This document shows positions 17,656-26,986 of a stretch of DNA of 64,000 nucleotides, one piece after another. How positions within the stretch are numbered: the stretch's first letter is position 1; every line of letters begins with the position of its first letter. The position numbers were made by a program, and so were the translations under genes. The notes below the pieces were generated by a model. The model was not told the DNA's origin. It did not search any database and saw nothing but the letters and a program-made list of their open reading frames with translations. Source of the stretch: UBA3537 sp965662485 (lineage in GTDB: Bacteria; Bacteroidota; Bacteroidia; Flavobacteriales; Flavobacteriaceae); assembly GCA_965662485.1 (NCBI GenBank), contig CBFIIL010000002.1, positions 1 to 64,000 of the forward strand, in the 5' to 3' direction.

Positions 17656-17688
17656 TTTGTCAGTCTTATTTCTAATGGCATAATTTTG
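17656..17688 (+). promoter_or_regulatory. Promoter of groES-groEL
   Basis: TTTG at 17656-17659 and TAATTTTG at 17681-17688 are spaced by 21 bases, a full Bacteroidota housekeeping promoter match. I see no CIRCE inverted repeat before groES, so HrcA-type control is not indicated. Confidence 0.8.
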
Positions 17689-17722
17689 GTAAATATTAAT
17701 TCAAATATTAAAAAACAATCAT

Positions 17723-17998
17723 ATGGCTTTAAAAATTAAACCTTTAGCAGATCGAGTTCTAGTGGAACCAATGGCTGCTGAGACCAAAACCGCTTCCGGA
17801 ATTATCATCCCCGATAACGCCAAAGAGAAGCCACAAAAAGGAAAAGTTGTTGCCGTAGGAAGTGGCACAAAAGACGAAAAAATGACCGTAAGTGTTGGTG
17901 ATACTGTATTGTATGGAAAATATGCTGGTACAGAGCTAAAACTTGAAAGTCAAGATTATTTAATCATGCGAGAGAGTGATATTCTCGCTATTGTTTAA
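17723..17998 (+). CDS. groES: Co-chaperonin GroES
   Basis: A 91-residue protein with the GroES pattern: PLADRVLVEP at the N-terminus, the mobile loop ETKTASGIIIPD (about 20-31) that contacts GroEL, and SGTKDE and YGKYAGTE further on. It forms the heptameric lid on GroEL. It precedes groEL by 20 bases and has its own promoter. Confidence 0.98.
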   Translation: MALKIKPLADRVLVEPMAAETKTASGIIIPDNAKEKPQKGKVVAVGSGTKDEKMTVSVGDTVLYGKYAGTELKLESQDYLIMRESDILAIV

Positions 17999-18018
17999 TT
18001 CATAAAAAACCAAAAAAA

Positions 18019-19650
18019 ATGGCAAAAGATATACAATTTGATGTAGATGCACGTGATGGCCTAAAAAGAGGTGTTGACGCATTAGCAAATGCAGTAAAAG
18101 TAACACTTGGACCAAAAGGTCGAAATGTGATTATCAGTAAAAGTTTTGGAGCACCTCAGGTAACCAAAGATGGTGTTTCTGTTGCAAAAGAAGTAGAATT
18201 AGAAGATGCCCTTGAAAATATGGGGGCTCAAATGGTAAAGGAAGTTGCCTCAAAAACCAATGATTTGGCTGGTGATGGTACAACAACAGCAACAGTTTTG
18301 GCGCAAGCTATTGTGAAAGAAGGGTTAAAAAATGTGGCTGCTGGTGCAAATCCAATGGATTTGAAGCGAGGTATTGACAAAGCCGTTGAAATCATTGTTG
18401 CAGACTTGGAAAAACAAGCCAAAAAAGTTGGAAACTCTTCAGAAAAAATCATGCAGATTGCATCAATTTCTGCAAACAATGATAAAACCATTGGTGAACT
18501 TATTTCAAAAGCTTTTGGTAAAGTTGGAAAAGAAGGGGTTATCACTGTTGAGGAAGCCAAAGGAACAGATACATATGTAGATGTTGTTGAAGGTATGCAA
18601 TTTGATCGTGGCTATCTTAGCCCCTATTTTGTTACAGATTCTGATAAAATGATTGCCGATTTGGAAAATCCATATATTTTATTATTTGATAAAAAAATTT
18701 CCAATCTTCAAGAAATACTTCCTATACTTGAGCCTGTTGCACAATCTGGTCGCCCATTGCTAATTATTGCTGAAGACGTAGAAGGACAAGCACTTGCCAC
18801 TCTTGTGGTAAATAAATTAAGAGGAGGGCTAAAAATTGCTGCTGTAAAAGCTCCAGGTTTTGGCGACAGACGTAAAGCAATGCTAGAAGATATTGCTATT
18901 CTTACAGGCGGAACTGTAATTTCTGAAGAACGTGGTTTTTCTCTTGAAAATGCAGATTTAGATATGCTTGGAACTGCTGAAACAGTAACTATAGACAAAG
19001 ACAATACAACGATTGTTAATGGTACAGGAAAAGCAGCTGACATCAAAGCACGAGTGAACCAAATTAAAAGCCAGATAGAAAGCACTACAAGTGATTACGA
19101 CAGAGAAAAGCTTCAAGAACGTTTGGCTAAATTAGCAGGAGGTGTTGCTGTACTTTACGTTGGTGCTGCCAGTGAAGTTGAGATGAAAGAAAAGAAAGAC
19201 CGTGTAGACGATGCACTCCATGCGACTCGCGCTGCAGTTGAAGAGGGTATTGTTGCTGGTGGTGGTGTAGCACTTGTTCGTGCTCAAAAAACATTAGAAA
19301 AAATCAGCGACGTTAATCTTGATGAAGTTACTGGAATTCAAATTGTTTCGAGAGCTATAGAAGCGCCATTGCGTACTATTGTAGATAACGCTGGTGGCGA
19401 AGGTAGTGTAGTCATCAACAAAGTCCTTGAAGGAAAGGGCGATTTTGGTTATGATGCCAAAAGTGATGTCTATATTGATATGCTAAAGGCAGGAATTATT
19501 GATCCAAAAAAAGTAACTCGTGTTGCTTTAGAAAATGCAGCATCTGTTGCGGGTATGATTCTTACTACTGAATGTGCTCTTGTAGATATTAAAGAAGATG
19601 CACCTGCAATGCCGCCAATGGGCGGTGGCGGAATGCCAGGAATGATGTAA
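18019..19650 (+). CDS. groL: Chaperonin GroEL
   Basis: A 543-residue ATP-dependent chaperonin subunit. Recognisable parts are VTLGPKGRNVII (about 27-38), the ATP-binding GDGTTTATVLA (about 85-95), IAEDVEGQALATLVVNKLRG in the apical domain, and the Gly/Met-rich tail ending GGMPGMM. It folds cytoplasmic proteins inside a double heptameric ring closed by GroES. Full length, single copy in the window, followed by a strong terminator. Confidence 0.99.
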   Translation: MAKDIQFDVDARDGLKRGVDALANAVKVTLGPKGRNVIISKSFGAPQVTKDGVSVAKEVELEDALENMGAQMVKEVASKTNDLAGDGTTTATVLAQAIVKEGLKNVAAGANPMDLKRGIDKAVEIIVADLEKQAKKVGNSSEKIMQIASISANNDKTIGELISKAFGKVGKEGVITVEEAKGTDTYVDVVEGMQFDRGYLSPYFVTDSDKMIADLENPYILLFDKKISNLQEILPILEPVAQSGRPLLIIAEDVEGQALATLVVNKLRGGLKIAAVKAPGFGDRRKAMLEDIAILTGGTVISEERGFSLENADLDMLGTAETVTIDKDNTTIVNGTGKAADIKARVNQIKSQIESTTSDYDREKLQERLAKLAGGVAVLYVGAASEVEMKEKKDRVDDALHATRAAVEEGIVAGGGVALVRAQKTLEKISDVNLDEVTGIQIVSRAIEAPLRTIVDNAGGEGSVVINKVLEGKGDFGYDAKSDVYIDMLKAGIIDPKKVTRVALENAASVAGMILTTECALVDIKEDAPAMPPMGGGGMPGMM

Positions 19651-19668
19651 AACATCACATACAACAAT

Positions 19669-19700
19669 AAAAAAAGCGCTTTTTCTTAAAGCGCTTTTTT
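19669..19700. terminator. Bidirectional terminator between groEL and the HMA gene
   Basis: A perfect AAAGCGCTTT-type inverted repeat with a short loop, flanked by A and T runs. It lies between the convergent groEL and heavy-metal-associated-domain genes and can end transcription from both sides. Confidence 0.85.
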
Positions 19701-19714
19701 ATGTTTAAAATCTA

Positions 19715-20074
19715 TTATTTGGATTCGTGATCTTCTCGAATTTCTTCATCTCTATATTTACAACACGGATGTAGTCCATCGTATGCCTTATCTGTGGCTT
19801 TTAGTGTCTTTGTATCATGGCCAACAGATGCTATTTTTGAATTAATGGTCTCTAAATTAACTTTTCGTTCGTCATATATGAGACTCAAATTGTGAGTTTC
19901 AACATTCCAAACAGCCGATTTTACTCCTTTAGTCTTTAGACAGGCTTTTTCTATTCTATTTTTACACATCATACAAACACCATCAACTTCAATAGTGGCT
20001 TTTGCATTTTTGTTTTGAGCATAACCTATTGATGATATCATCAACAATAAAATCGTAAATTTTGTAAGTTTCAT
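19715..20074 (-). CDS. Secreted heavy-metal-associated (HMA) domain protein
   Basis: A 119-residue protein with a signal peptide ending near residue 19 (SIGYAQ) and an HMA ferredoxin-like domain whose metal loop is VCMMC (Cys34, Cys37), with Cys45 shortly after. A C-terminal HPCC (Cys104-Cys105) adds a second thiol pair. The periplasmic location plus the metal-binding loop suggest a soft-metal (for example copper or mercury) carrier. It lies 11 bases after a TonB-dependent receptor gene and is clearly in the same operon. Which metal is bound is not shown by the sequence. Confidence 0.88.
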   Translation of the reverse strand: MKLTKFTILLLMISSIGYAQNKNAKATIEVDGVCMMCKNRIEKACLKTKGVKSAVWNVETHNLSLIYDERKVNLETINSKIASVGHDTKTLKATDKAYDGLHPCCKYRDEEIREDHESK

Positions 20075-20085
20075 AATATATTGTT

Positions 20086-22326
20086 TTAGTTTAATTTAAA
20101 TCGTATTCCAGCATAATACATACTACCAAAAATTGGACCATAGATAAAAGTACTGTCAAAGTTTGCGCCAAATGGATTGTTAGCACTCAAAATCGGATTA
20201 TCCTGTCTTACATTTGTAATATTTTCTCCTCCAAGATACATTTCAAACTGATTAGAAAGCACTTTTGTAAGCTGAGCATTCAGTGTTGAAAATGTTGGGG
20301 AATGGGAATTCAAACGAAATACCTCTGGACTTTGTAAGGTTGACGAAAAACGCTGCTTTCCTATCCAATTACAGGTTACATCAAATTTCCAAAACCCTCC
20401 TTTTGTTGAAGGCTTTGTTTCGTAGGATGCATTAGCAAATAAACGGTGATTTGGTATCAATGGTTTTTCCAACATTCCACTTTTATATTGTGTTTTAACA
20501 TCATAATATTTATAGGCCAATTTGAGATCCAATCGCTCTAATGGCGTGTAGCTAAACTCCACTTGAAAGCTATTTGCAAAACTTTCGCCGTCAAGATTAT
20601 AAAAATTAATTTCTGTAGGGGTTTCATAATCTACAACCACTTGATTTTGAAAATCTGTTCTATAAAAATCAATATTTATATCTGCTTTTCGGTTAAATAT
20701 CTGAAAGCCTTGCAAAAATGAAATCCCATAATTCCATGCAATTTCAGGATTTAGTCCATAGATATTACCCCCAGAATTTTGAATATTTATAATTCGCGAT
20801 GAGGCAAACAAACGTTGGTTTTCTGCAAAAATACTGGCTGCTCGCTTACCACGTCCAAATGAAAATCGCAATGCCGATTTTTCCCATGGTGTATAGCGTG
20901 CATGAAAACGAGGGGTAACAAAAGTACCTAGTACGTTATGATGATCTACCCGAATACCAGCTGTTAAGTTAATAGCATCTAAATTATCAAAAGTATATTC
21001 AAAAAATCCTCCAATAGAGTTTTCTCTTCTTGAATAATCAATTGTGCTCACTCGTTCATCATAGGTGTCATGAGAAAAACCAATCCCAGTTTTTATTTTA
21101 TGACGAGAATCGCTAATAATCGAATTATAAACCAAGCTGACATACACACTCTTTTGGTTTATGTCATAGGTTCTGTTACCAAAATAAGAATTTTGATTAT
21201 GCCCGCTGTATGCTGCTTGTAAACCCAAACTTTGATAGGGAATTTCAGGATTGACATACCCAAACTTTCCAGAAAATTCAAGACGTTTAGTATTCACTTC
21301 GCTCCCCCAAACAGTATTTCCAAACTTATGAATATTGGAATCGTAATTTATTTGTCCAGATTGCTTTTTATCGTCCAAAAATCGAAAATTAAAAAAACTA
21401 ATCAGACCTTTTCTGGGATTGGTGTATTGCCAACGGTTCATAACATTAATTTGATTACCAACAGGTAAATCCAAAAATGTATCTCGGTTATTATCAAATT
21501 TTTCGCCTCGCTTATCGCCATGAATATATAGTCCTGTACTCCATTTTTCGTTCAATTTTGTGTTGAAATGAGTATTGAGTTCCAAACGACCATTAATTGA
21601 GCCATATGCATTTACAAAAAACTTTTTATCTGTTAAAGGTTTAACAAGTTCAGCATTAATTTGACCAGCGATACTTTCAAAACCATTGGTAACGCTTCCA
21701 GCACCTTTTGTTACTTGAATACTCTCGACCCAGGTTCCAGGTATAAAGCTAAGGCCATAGGTTTGTGCTGCTCCTCTAATTGATGGCACATTTTCAGTAG
21801 TGATTAATATGTAGGGGCTTGTTAGTCCCAACATTTTAATTTGTTTTGTTCCAGAAATAGCATCCGAAAAATTAACATCAATAGATGGATTAGTTTCAAA
21901 GCTTTCCGAAAGATTACAACAAGCAGCTTTTAGCAACTCTTTGCTACTGATTGTTGTAATATTTTGCGATGCAATATAAGACGTTGCAGACGCTTTTTTT
22001 CGTGTTGTTACCGTTACCTCCTGCAAATCATCGGTGGGCTGCAAAAGAATATGAATAATTGTATTCGGATTTTTTACATCTATTGTTTTTGATTTATAGC
22101 CTACGTAGCTGATGATTAATCTTTTGTATGAAGATTCGTAAGGCAATGTAAAATTGCCGTCAATATCAGTGATAGCGCCCACTGATGTGCCGTCCCAAAT
22201 GACATTGGCTCCAGGTAACGGCAGGTGTTTTCCTTGTGGGGAGGGCTCCATAACCATACCTTTGATTTCGTCTTGTGCAAAAAACAAAGTTGGTATGAAA
22301 TATAGTATGATGAATAGGATTTTCAT
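20086..22326 (-). CDS. TonB-dependent outer-membrane receptor
   Basis: A 746-residue outer-membrane receptor. After the signal peptide (ending near residue 17) comes a carboxypeptidase-regulatory-like beta-sandwich (about 22-100, with DIDGNFTLPY and ISYVGYKSK), a plug domain (about 115-230) and a C-terminal barrel ending in an aromatic strand (YAGIRFKLN). The plug holds an adjacent Cys pair (Cys136-Cys137 in KAACCNLSESFETN). Such receptors import scarce ligands with energy from TonB. Sitting between an HYC_CC_PP protein and an HMA protein, it probably takes up or handles a metal or metal chelate; this is inferred from context. Confidence 0.93.
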   Translation of the reverse strand: MKILFIILYFIPTLFFAQDEIKGMVMEPSPQGKHLPLPGANVIWDGTSVGAITDIDGNFTLPYESSYKRLIISYVGYKSKTIDVKNPNTIIHILLQPTDDLQEVTVTTRKKASATSYIASQNITTISSKELLKAACCNLSESFETNPSIDVNFSDAISGTKQIKMLGLTSPYILITTENVPSIRGAAQTYGLSFIPGTWVESIQVTKGAGSVTNGFESIAGQINAELVKPLTDKKFFVNAYGSINGRLELNTHFNTKLNEKWSTGLYIHGDKRGEKFDNNRDTFLDLPVGNQINVMNRWQYTNPRKGLISFFNFRFLDDKKQSGQINYDSNIHKFGNTVWGSEVNTKRLEFSGKFGYVNPEIPYQSLGLQAAYSGHNQNSYFGNRTYDINQKSVYVSLVYNSIISDSRHKIKTGIGFSHDTYDERVSTIDYSRRENSIGGFFEYTFDNLDAINLTAGIRVDHHNVLGTFVTPRFHARYTPWEKSALRFSFGRGKRAASIFAENQRLFASSRIINIQNSGGNIYGLNPEIAWNYGISFLQGFQIFNRKADINIDFYRTDFQNQVVVDYETPTEINFYNLDGESFANSFQVEFSYTPLERLDLKLAYKYYDVKTQYKSGMLEKPLIPNHRLFANASYETKPSTKGGFWKFDVTCNWIGKQRFSSTLQSPEVFRLNSHSPTFSTLNAQLTKVLSNQFEMYLGGENITNVRQDNPILSANNPFGANFDSTFIYGPIFGSMYYAGIRFKLN

Positions 22327-22423
22327 TATTATAAATTTAGAATTATTTTAAAAAATTCGGGGATGCACAGTACTGCATAGAACAAACCCCCAAATTGAAT
22401 TTAGAGGTGGAAAAAACTCTAAA

Positions 22424-22837
22424 TCAAATGAGAAAAACTTGATTGCGCGCTTGCTTGTCGAAAATAAGTGGCGGAGGATTGTAGTTGGAATACAGAAATT
22501 CTTTTTCTGTTTCAAAAATATAATCAAGGGGAATTTGAATGGATGGTGTTGCTACAAAAAATGGCAAGGTTGTAAGTTCTGAGACAAAAGCGTTTTGATA
22601 ATTATCAAATCCTTCGAAAACTATACTGACATTTGAACAACAAGATTGCTCTTTAATCTGCAAAGTATTGTCCTTTGTAACTCCAATAGAGCAACAAGTC
22701 TCAACTTTGGATACAACCGAAACATCAACCAAATTAGACCCACAAAAATGTTGTTCTATTTTAAAAGAAAATGAGGCCAGCACCACAGCGAGTGCTATAG
22801 TGGTAGATATAACTTTTGAAAACAGAGGATGTTTCAT
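22424..22837 (-). CDS. HYC_CC_PP family protein
   Basis: A 137-residue protein with an N-terminal hydrophobic segment (about 8-25). The pattern that names the family follows: HFC (30-32, HYC in most members), Cys pairs at 48-49 and 66-67, and PPP at about 117-119. Members occur in Bacteroidota beside TonB receptors and HMA proteins. Function is unproven, but the His/Cys-rich design suggests a metal-binding envelope protein. First gene of the minus-strand unit HYC_CC_PP, receptor, HMA. Confidence 0.85.
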   Translation of the reverse strand: MKHPLFSKVISTTIALAVVLASFSFKIEQHFCGSNLVDVSVVSKVETCCSIGVTKDNTLQIKEQSCCSNVSIVFEGFDNYQNAFVSELTTLPFFVATPSIQIPLDYIFETEKEFLYSNYNPPPLIFDKQARNQVFLI

Positions 22838-22927
22838 TGTACAAATTTATAAATTTTTACACAACCTAATATTATAACATCCATATTATTAATAAAACTT
22901 TAACTCGTGTTTAATCTTTTGATTTAA

Positions 22928-22935
22928 TATTTTTG
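22928..22935 (+). promoter_or_regulatory. -7 promoter box of the GAF gene
   Basis: TATTTTTG matches TAnnTTTG, 14 bases upstream of the ATG, which implies a very short leader. No clear -33 box. Confidence 0.45.
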
Positions 22936-22949
22936 ACAAAATATATTTT

Positions 22950-23402
22950 ATGGAATTACAATCTTTAAAACCAAAAATAACACAACTAATCGAGGACTCT
23001 ACAGATGTTGATCATACCTTATTAGATATTTGTAAACTCCTAAAATCAGAAGTATCTCATTACGATTGGGTTGGTTTTTATTTTAAAAATGGTAATAAAA
23101 ACGAACTTAAACTAGGACCGTATGCTGGTGCACCAACAGATCACACCATTATTCCTTTTGGGAAAGGGATTTGTGGACAAGTGGCCGTGAGTAACCAAAA
23201 TTTTGTAGTGCCAGACGTCAAAGCACAAGACAATTATATTGCCTGTAGCATTACGGTTAAATCTGAAATTGTAATTCCAATTTTTATTGATGGCAAGAAT
23301 ATTGGTCAGATTGATATTGATTCTAACACCTTAGACCCCTTTTCTGTAAAAGATGAAGAATTTCTAGAATTTGTGTGTGCAAAAGTCGCCACATTGCTTT
23401 AG
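22950..23402 (+). CDS. GAF domain protein, free methionine-(R)-sulfoxide reductase-like
   Basis: A 150-residue single-GAF-domain protein close to the YebR/fRMsr family, which reduces free methionine-R-sulfoxide. It keeps the typical DWVGFYF, LKLGPYAG, GKGICGQVA and SEIVIPIFIDGKNIGQIDIDS stretches. Cysteines at the fRMsr positions are seen in GICG and in YIACS (the usual IACD with Asp changed to Ser). The retained thiols support reductase activity, although the altered residue next to the second Cys leaves some doubt. It stands alone upstream of purH. Confidence 0.82.
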   Translation: MELQSLKPKITQLIEDSTDVDHTLLDICKLLKSEVSHYDWVGFYFKNGNKNELKLGPYAGAPTDHTIIPFGKGICGQVAVSNQNFVVPDVKAQDNYIACSITVKSEIVIPIFIDGKNIGQIDIDSNTLDPFSVKDEEFLEFVCAKVATLL

Positions 23403-23481
23403 ATGTTAATAACTCTTGTTTTTGTTTAAAAATTATAGCGTATTTACTTAAAATCAAGATTTTAGTTGGGGTTAATTTTCC

Positions 23482-23489
23482 TATTTTTG
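23482..23489 (+). promoter_or_regulatory. -7 promoter box of purH
   Basis: TATTTTTG matches TAnnTTTG, 22 bases before the purH ATG. The region 19-21 bases upstream is T-rich but has no clean TTG. Confidence 0.5.
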
Positions 23490-23511
23490 AGGCTTTAAAT
23501 TTCCACTAAAA

Positions 23512-25044
23512 ATGAGTCAAGACAAAACCATATCTTCAGCATTAATTTCAGTATTTAGTAAAGACGGCTTAGAACCCATCGTAAAAAAATTAAACGCACA
23601 AGGCGTAACCATTTATTCTACTGGTGGAACTCAAAAATTCATTAACGATCTTGGTATTGATGTTGTTCCTGTTGAAAACATAACAGACTACCCCTCTATT
23701 TTGGGCGGACGCGTAAAAACATTACACCCTAAAATCTTTGGCGGTATTTTGAACCGTCAAAATAATCCCTCTGATGTTGAAGAAATGAACAGCTTCAATA
23801 TTCCACAAATTGACTTGGTTATTGTTGATCTTTATCCCTTTGAAAAAACTGTAGCATCTGGTGCAAGTCATCAAGATATCATCGAAAAAATTGATATTGG
23901 TGGGATTTCATTAATCCGTGCTGCTGCCAAAAACTTTAAAGATGTCTTGTGTGTATCTTCAGTAGACGATTATGCAGAACTTCTAGATTTGATTTCAAAA
24001 GACAATGGTTCTATTTCCTACGAAGACCGCCAACGATTTGCTGCAAAATCATTCAATATTTCATCGCATTATGACAGTGCAATTTTTAATTATTTCAACC
24101 AAAATAATGAAGAAGTTGTTTTAAAACTAAGCGAACAAAACGGCAGAACACTGCGCTATGGTGAGAACCCTCACCAACAAGGATTTTTCTTTGGAAATTT
24201 TGACGAAATGTTTGACAAATTACATGGTAAAGAATTAAGTTACAACAATTTACTTGATGTCGATGCTGCTGTAAATTTAATGAACGAATTCTTGAACGAA
24301 GCTCCAACTTTTGCCATTCTAAAACACAACAATGCTTGTGGTTTGGCGCAAAGAGACACACTACATCAAGCTTATGTAGATGCATTGGCAGGCGATCCTG
24401 TATCTGCTTTTGGTGGAGTTCTAATATGCAATACTGAAATTGATTTGAAAACCGCCGAAGAAATCCACAAATTATTTTGTGAAGTTGTAATCGCACCGAG
24501 TTTTAGTGTGGAAGCTTTAGAACTTTTGAAAGGTAAAAAGAATAGAATTTTACTCATTCAGAAATTAACAGAATTACCCAAAAACTCTGTACGCACATGC
24601 CTTAATGGATATTTGGTACAAGACAAAGATGGTATTACAGATTCTGAAGAAATGCTTGAAACGGCTACCACACTTAGCCCTACAGAAAAAGAAATTGAAG
24701 ACTTACTTTTTGCATCAAAACTCTGTAAACACACAAAATCTAACACAATTGTTTTAGCAAAAAACAAACAATTATGTGCGAGTGGAACAGGTCAAACTAG
24801 CCGTGTTGATGCTCTAAATCAGGCGATTCATAAGGCAAACTCTTTTGATTTTGACTTAAACGGTGCCGTAATGGCAAGTGATGCGTTTTTTCCATTCCCA
24901 GATTGTGTAGAAATTGCACAAAATGCAGGAATTACGGCAGTAATACAGCCGGGAGGCTCTATAAAAGATCAGCTCAGTATCGATTATTGTAATGAAAATA
25001 AGGTGGCAATGGTGTTTACAAAAACACGTCACTTTAAGCATTAA
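23512..25044 (+). CDS. purH: Bifunctional AICAR formyltransferase / IMP cyclohydrolase PurH
   Basis: A 510-residue protein that carries out the last two steps of IMP synthesis. The N-terminal cyclohydrolase (MGS-like) domain has FSKDGLEPIVKKL, YSTGGT and LGGRVKTLHPKI. The C-terminal formyltransferase domain shows RYGENPHQQ near 207-215 and ILKHNNACGLA with the Lys-His pair used in catalysis. The end, AVIQPGGSIKD followed by FTKTRHFKH, is the standard PurH terminus. Monocistronic by position. Confidence 0.98.
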   Translation: MSQDKTISSALISVFSKDGLEPIVKKLNAQGVTIYSTGGTQKFINDLGIDVVPVENITDYPSILGGRVKTLHPKIFGGILNRQNNPSDVEEMNSFNIPQIDLVIVDLYPFEKTVASGASHQDIIEKIDIGGISLIRAAAKNFKDVLCVSSVDDYAELLDLISKDNGSISYEDRQRFAAKSFNISSHYDSAIFNYFNQNNEEVVLKLSEQNGRTLRYGENPHQQGFFFGNFDEMFDKLHGKELSYNNLLDVDAAVNLMNEFLNEAPTFAILKHNNACGLAQRDTLHQAYVDALAGDPVSAFGGVLICNTEIDLKTAEEIHKLFCEVVIAPSFSVEALELLKGKKNRILLIQKLTELPKNSVRTCLNGYLVQDKDGITDSEEMLETATTLSPTEKEIEDLLFASKLCKHTKSNTIVLAKNKQLCASGTGQTSRVDALNQAIHKANSFDFDLNGAVMASDAFFPFPDCVEIAQNAGITAVIQPGGSIKDQLSIDYCNENKVAMVFTKTRHFKH

Positions 25045-25140
25045 AAAAATGTTTTTTAGAAGATGGACTAAAATTTATTTTTAGTACATTTACACCTAAG
25101 CATATTTTTTTTTAGAACACCAACATAATTTTTACTTCCT

Positions 25141-26169
25141 ATGGGATTTTTTGATTTCTTGACTGAGGAAATTGCCATTGATTTGGGTACAGCCAATACA
25201 CTCATTATTCATAATGACAAAGTAGTTATTGATAGTCCATCAATTGTTGCCAGAGATCGTGTTTCTGGAAAAATCATTGCGGTTGGTAAAGAGGCTAATT
25301 TGATGCAAGGAAAGACTCACGAAAACATCAAAACAATTCGACCACTAAAAGATGGTGTAATTGCTGATTTTGATGCGTCTGAGCAGATGATAAGTATGTT
25401 CATCAAGAATATTCCTGCATTAAAGAAAAAATTATTTGCTCCATCTTTGAGGATGGTCATTTGTATTCCCTCTGGAATTACAGAAGTTGAAATGCGTGCG
25501 GTTAAAGAATCTGCAGAACGTGTAAACGGCAAAGAAGTATACCTCATTCATGAGCCCATGGCAGCAGCCATTGGTATTGGAGTAGATATCATGCAACCCA
25601 AAGGGAATATGATTGTAGATATTGGTGGTGGAACGACCGAGATTGCGGTTATAGCACTCGGAGGAATTGTATGTGATAAATCTGTAAAAGTTGCTGGTGA
25701 TGTATTTACTAATGACATCATTTATTATATGCGCACACAACACAATTTATATGTTGGTGATCGAACTGCAGAGAAAATCAAAATTCAAATTGGTGCTGCT
25801 ACAGAAGATTTAGAACTTCCCCCCGATGAAATGAATGTTCAAGGTCGAGATTTGCTAACAGGAAAACCAAAACAAGTACAGATTTCGCACCGTGAAATAG
25901 CAAAAGCATTGGATAAATCCATTCTTAGAATTGAAGATTCTGTAATGGAAACACTCTCGCAAACACCTCCTGAATTGGCCGCAGATATTTATAACACTGG
26001 AATATATCTTGCCGGTGGTGGTTCTATGCTTAGAGGGCTGGACAAACGACTGTCGCAAAAAACAGATCTCCCCGTCTACATTGCCGAAGACCCGCTTAGA
26101 GCAGTTGTTCGAGGAACAGGTATTGTTCTAAAAAATATCGTAAAATATAAGAGTGTCTTGATCAAATAG
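25141..26169 (+). CDS. mreB: Rod shape-determining protein MreB
   Basis: A 342-residue bacterial actin. The phosphate-binding motifs are present: AIDLGTANTLI near 12-22, VDIGGGTTEIAV near 159-170, and YLAGGGSMLRG near 287-297. It forms membrane-bound filaments that guide wall synthesis along the cell. It opens the mreB-mreC-mreD-mrdA-rodA operon, with mreC 10 bases on, so the organism is expected to be rod-shaped. Confidence 0.98.
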   Translation: MGFFDFLTEEIAIDLGTANTLIIHNDKVVIDSPSIVARDRVSGKIIAVGKEANLMQGKTHENIKTIRPLKDGVIADFDASEQMISMFIKNIPALKKKLFAPSLRMVICIPSGITEVEMRAVKESAERVNGKEVYLIHEPMAAAIGIGVDIMQPKGNMIVDIGGGTTEIAVIALGGIVCDKSVKVAGDVFTNDIIYYMRTQHNLYVGDRTAEKIKIQIGAATEDLELPPDEMNVQGRDLLTGKPKQVQISHREIAKALDKSILRIEDSVMETLSQTPPELAADIYNTGIYLAGGGSMLRGLDKRLSQKTDLPVYIAEDPLRAVVRGTGIVLKNIVKYKSVLIK

Positions 26170-26179
26170 TTATTGAGTC

Positions 26180-26986
26180 ATGCAACAACTCCTAAATTTC
26201 TTCTTTAAAAATAGGACAACCGTCTTGTTTTTGATTTTGTTTTTAGTTGCATTTATGATTACCACTCAATCGCATGATTATCATAAAAGTAAATTACTCA
26301 ATTCATCAAATCAAATTTCTGGAAGTATACACGGCGTATTTTCAAGCATTGGGAATTACTTCAATCTGAAACAAGAAAACACTCTACTTCTAGAAGAAAA
26401 TAACAGATTGAAATCACAAGTTTTTAATTCAAAAATTGAAATTATTGACGCTTTAGAGTTTGAAAAAAAATTCAAACTTACTCCAGCTCTAGTAAATAAA
26501 AATAGCTATCAATATTTAGAAAATTATATCACACTAGACATAGGCGGAGACGATGGCGTTAAGGAAGATTTTGGAGTCATTACTTCCAAAGGGATTGTTG
26601 GAATAATAGACCAAACCTCATCTAAATACGCCCGTGTAATTTCTATATTAAACACAAAAAGTAAAATTAACGCTAAACTAAAACAAAGCCATCATTTTGG
26701 AACTTTGGGTTGGGATGGTATTAATCACGATATTGTTCAACTCAACGATATTCAAGATTTGGCAGAAATAGCAGTTGGTGATACAATTGTTACCAGTGGA
26801 TTTTCTTACACTTTTCCAGAAAATATTCCTATTGGCGCAGTAGAATCCTACAAATTGAATGACACCAAAGACTTATATATCATCAATGTTAAATTATTTA
26901 ATGACATGACTAATTTACACCATGTTCATGTGATAGAAAATTTAGATATTGATGAATTACAAACTTTAAATCCAGCCAATGAATAG
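26180..26986 (+). CDS. mreC: Rod shape-determining protein MreC
   Basis: A 268-residue protein with one N-terminal transmembrane helix (about 12-30), a coiled-coil stretch (about 55-80) and a periplasmic double beta-barrel domain (GGDDGVKEDFGVIT, GIVGIIDQTS, GDTIVTSG). MreC links MreB inside to PBP2 and RodA outside. Its 3' end overlaps mreD by 8 bases. Confidence 0.95.
   Translation: MQQLLNFFFKNRTTVLFLILFLVAFMITTQSHDYHKSKLLNSSNQISGSIHGVFSSIGNYFNLKQENTLLLEENNRLKSQVFNSKIEIIDALEFEKKFKLTPALVNKNSYQYLENYITLDIGGDDGVKEDFGVITSKGIVGIIDQTSSKYARVISILNTKSKINAKLKQSHHFGTLGWDGINHDIVQLNDIQDLAEIAVGDTIVTSGFSYTFPENIPIGAVESYKLNDTKDLYIINVKLFNDMTNLHHVHVIENLDIDELQTLNPANE

Noticed and set aside
22842..22849. TAAATTTG -7 box before the HYC_CC_PP gene (minus strand)
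   Set aside because: It matches TAnnTTTG, but lies only about 5 bases from the start codon and has no -33 box, so the start of transcription would fall on the ATG. Not reliable enough to list.
25085..25092. TACATTTA as the mreB promoter -7 box
   Set aside because: It lacks the final G of the consensus and has no TTG box at 19-21 bases. It is possible but too weak to annotate.
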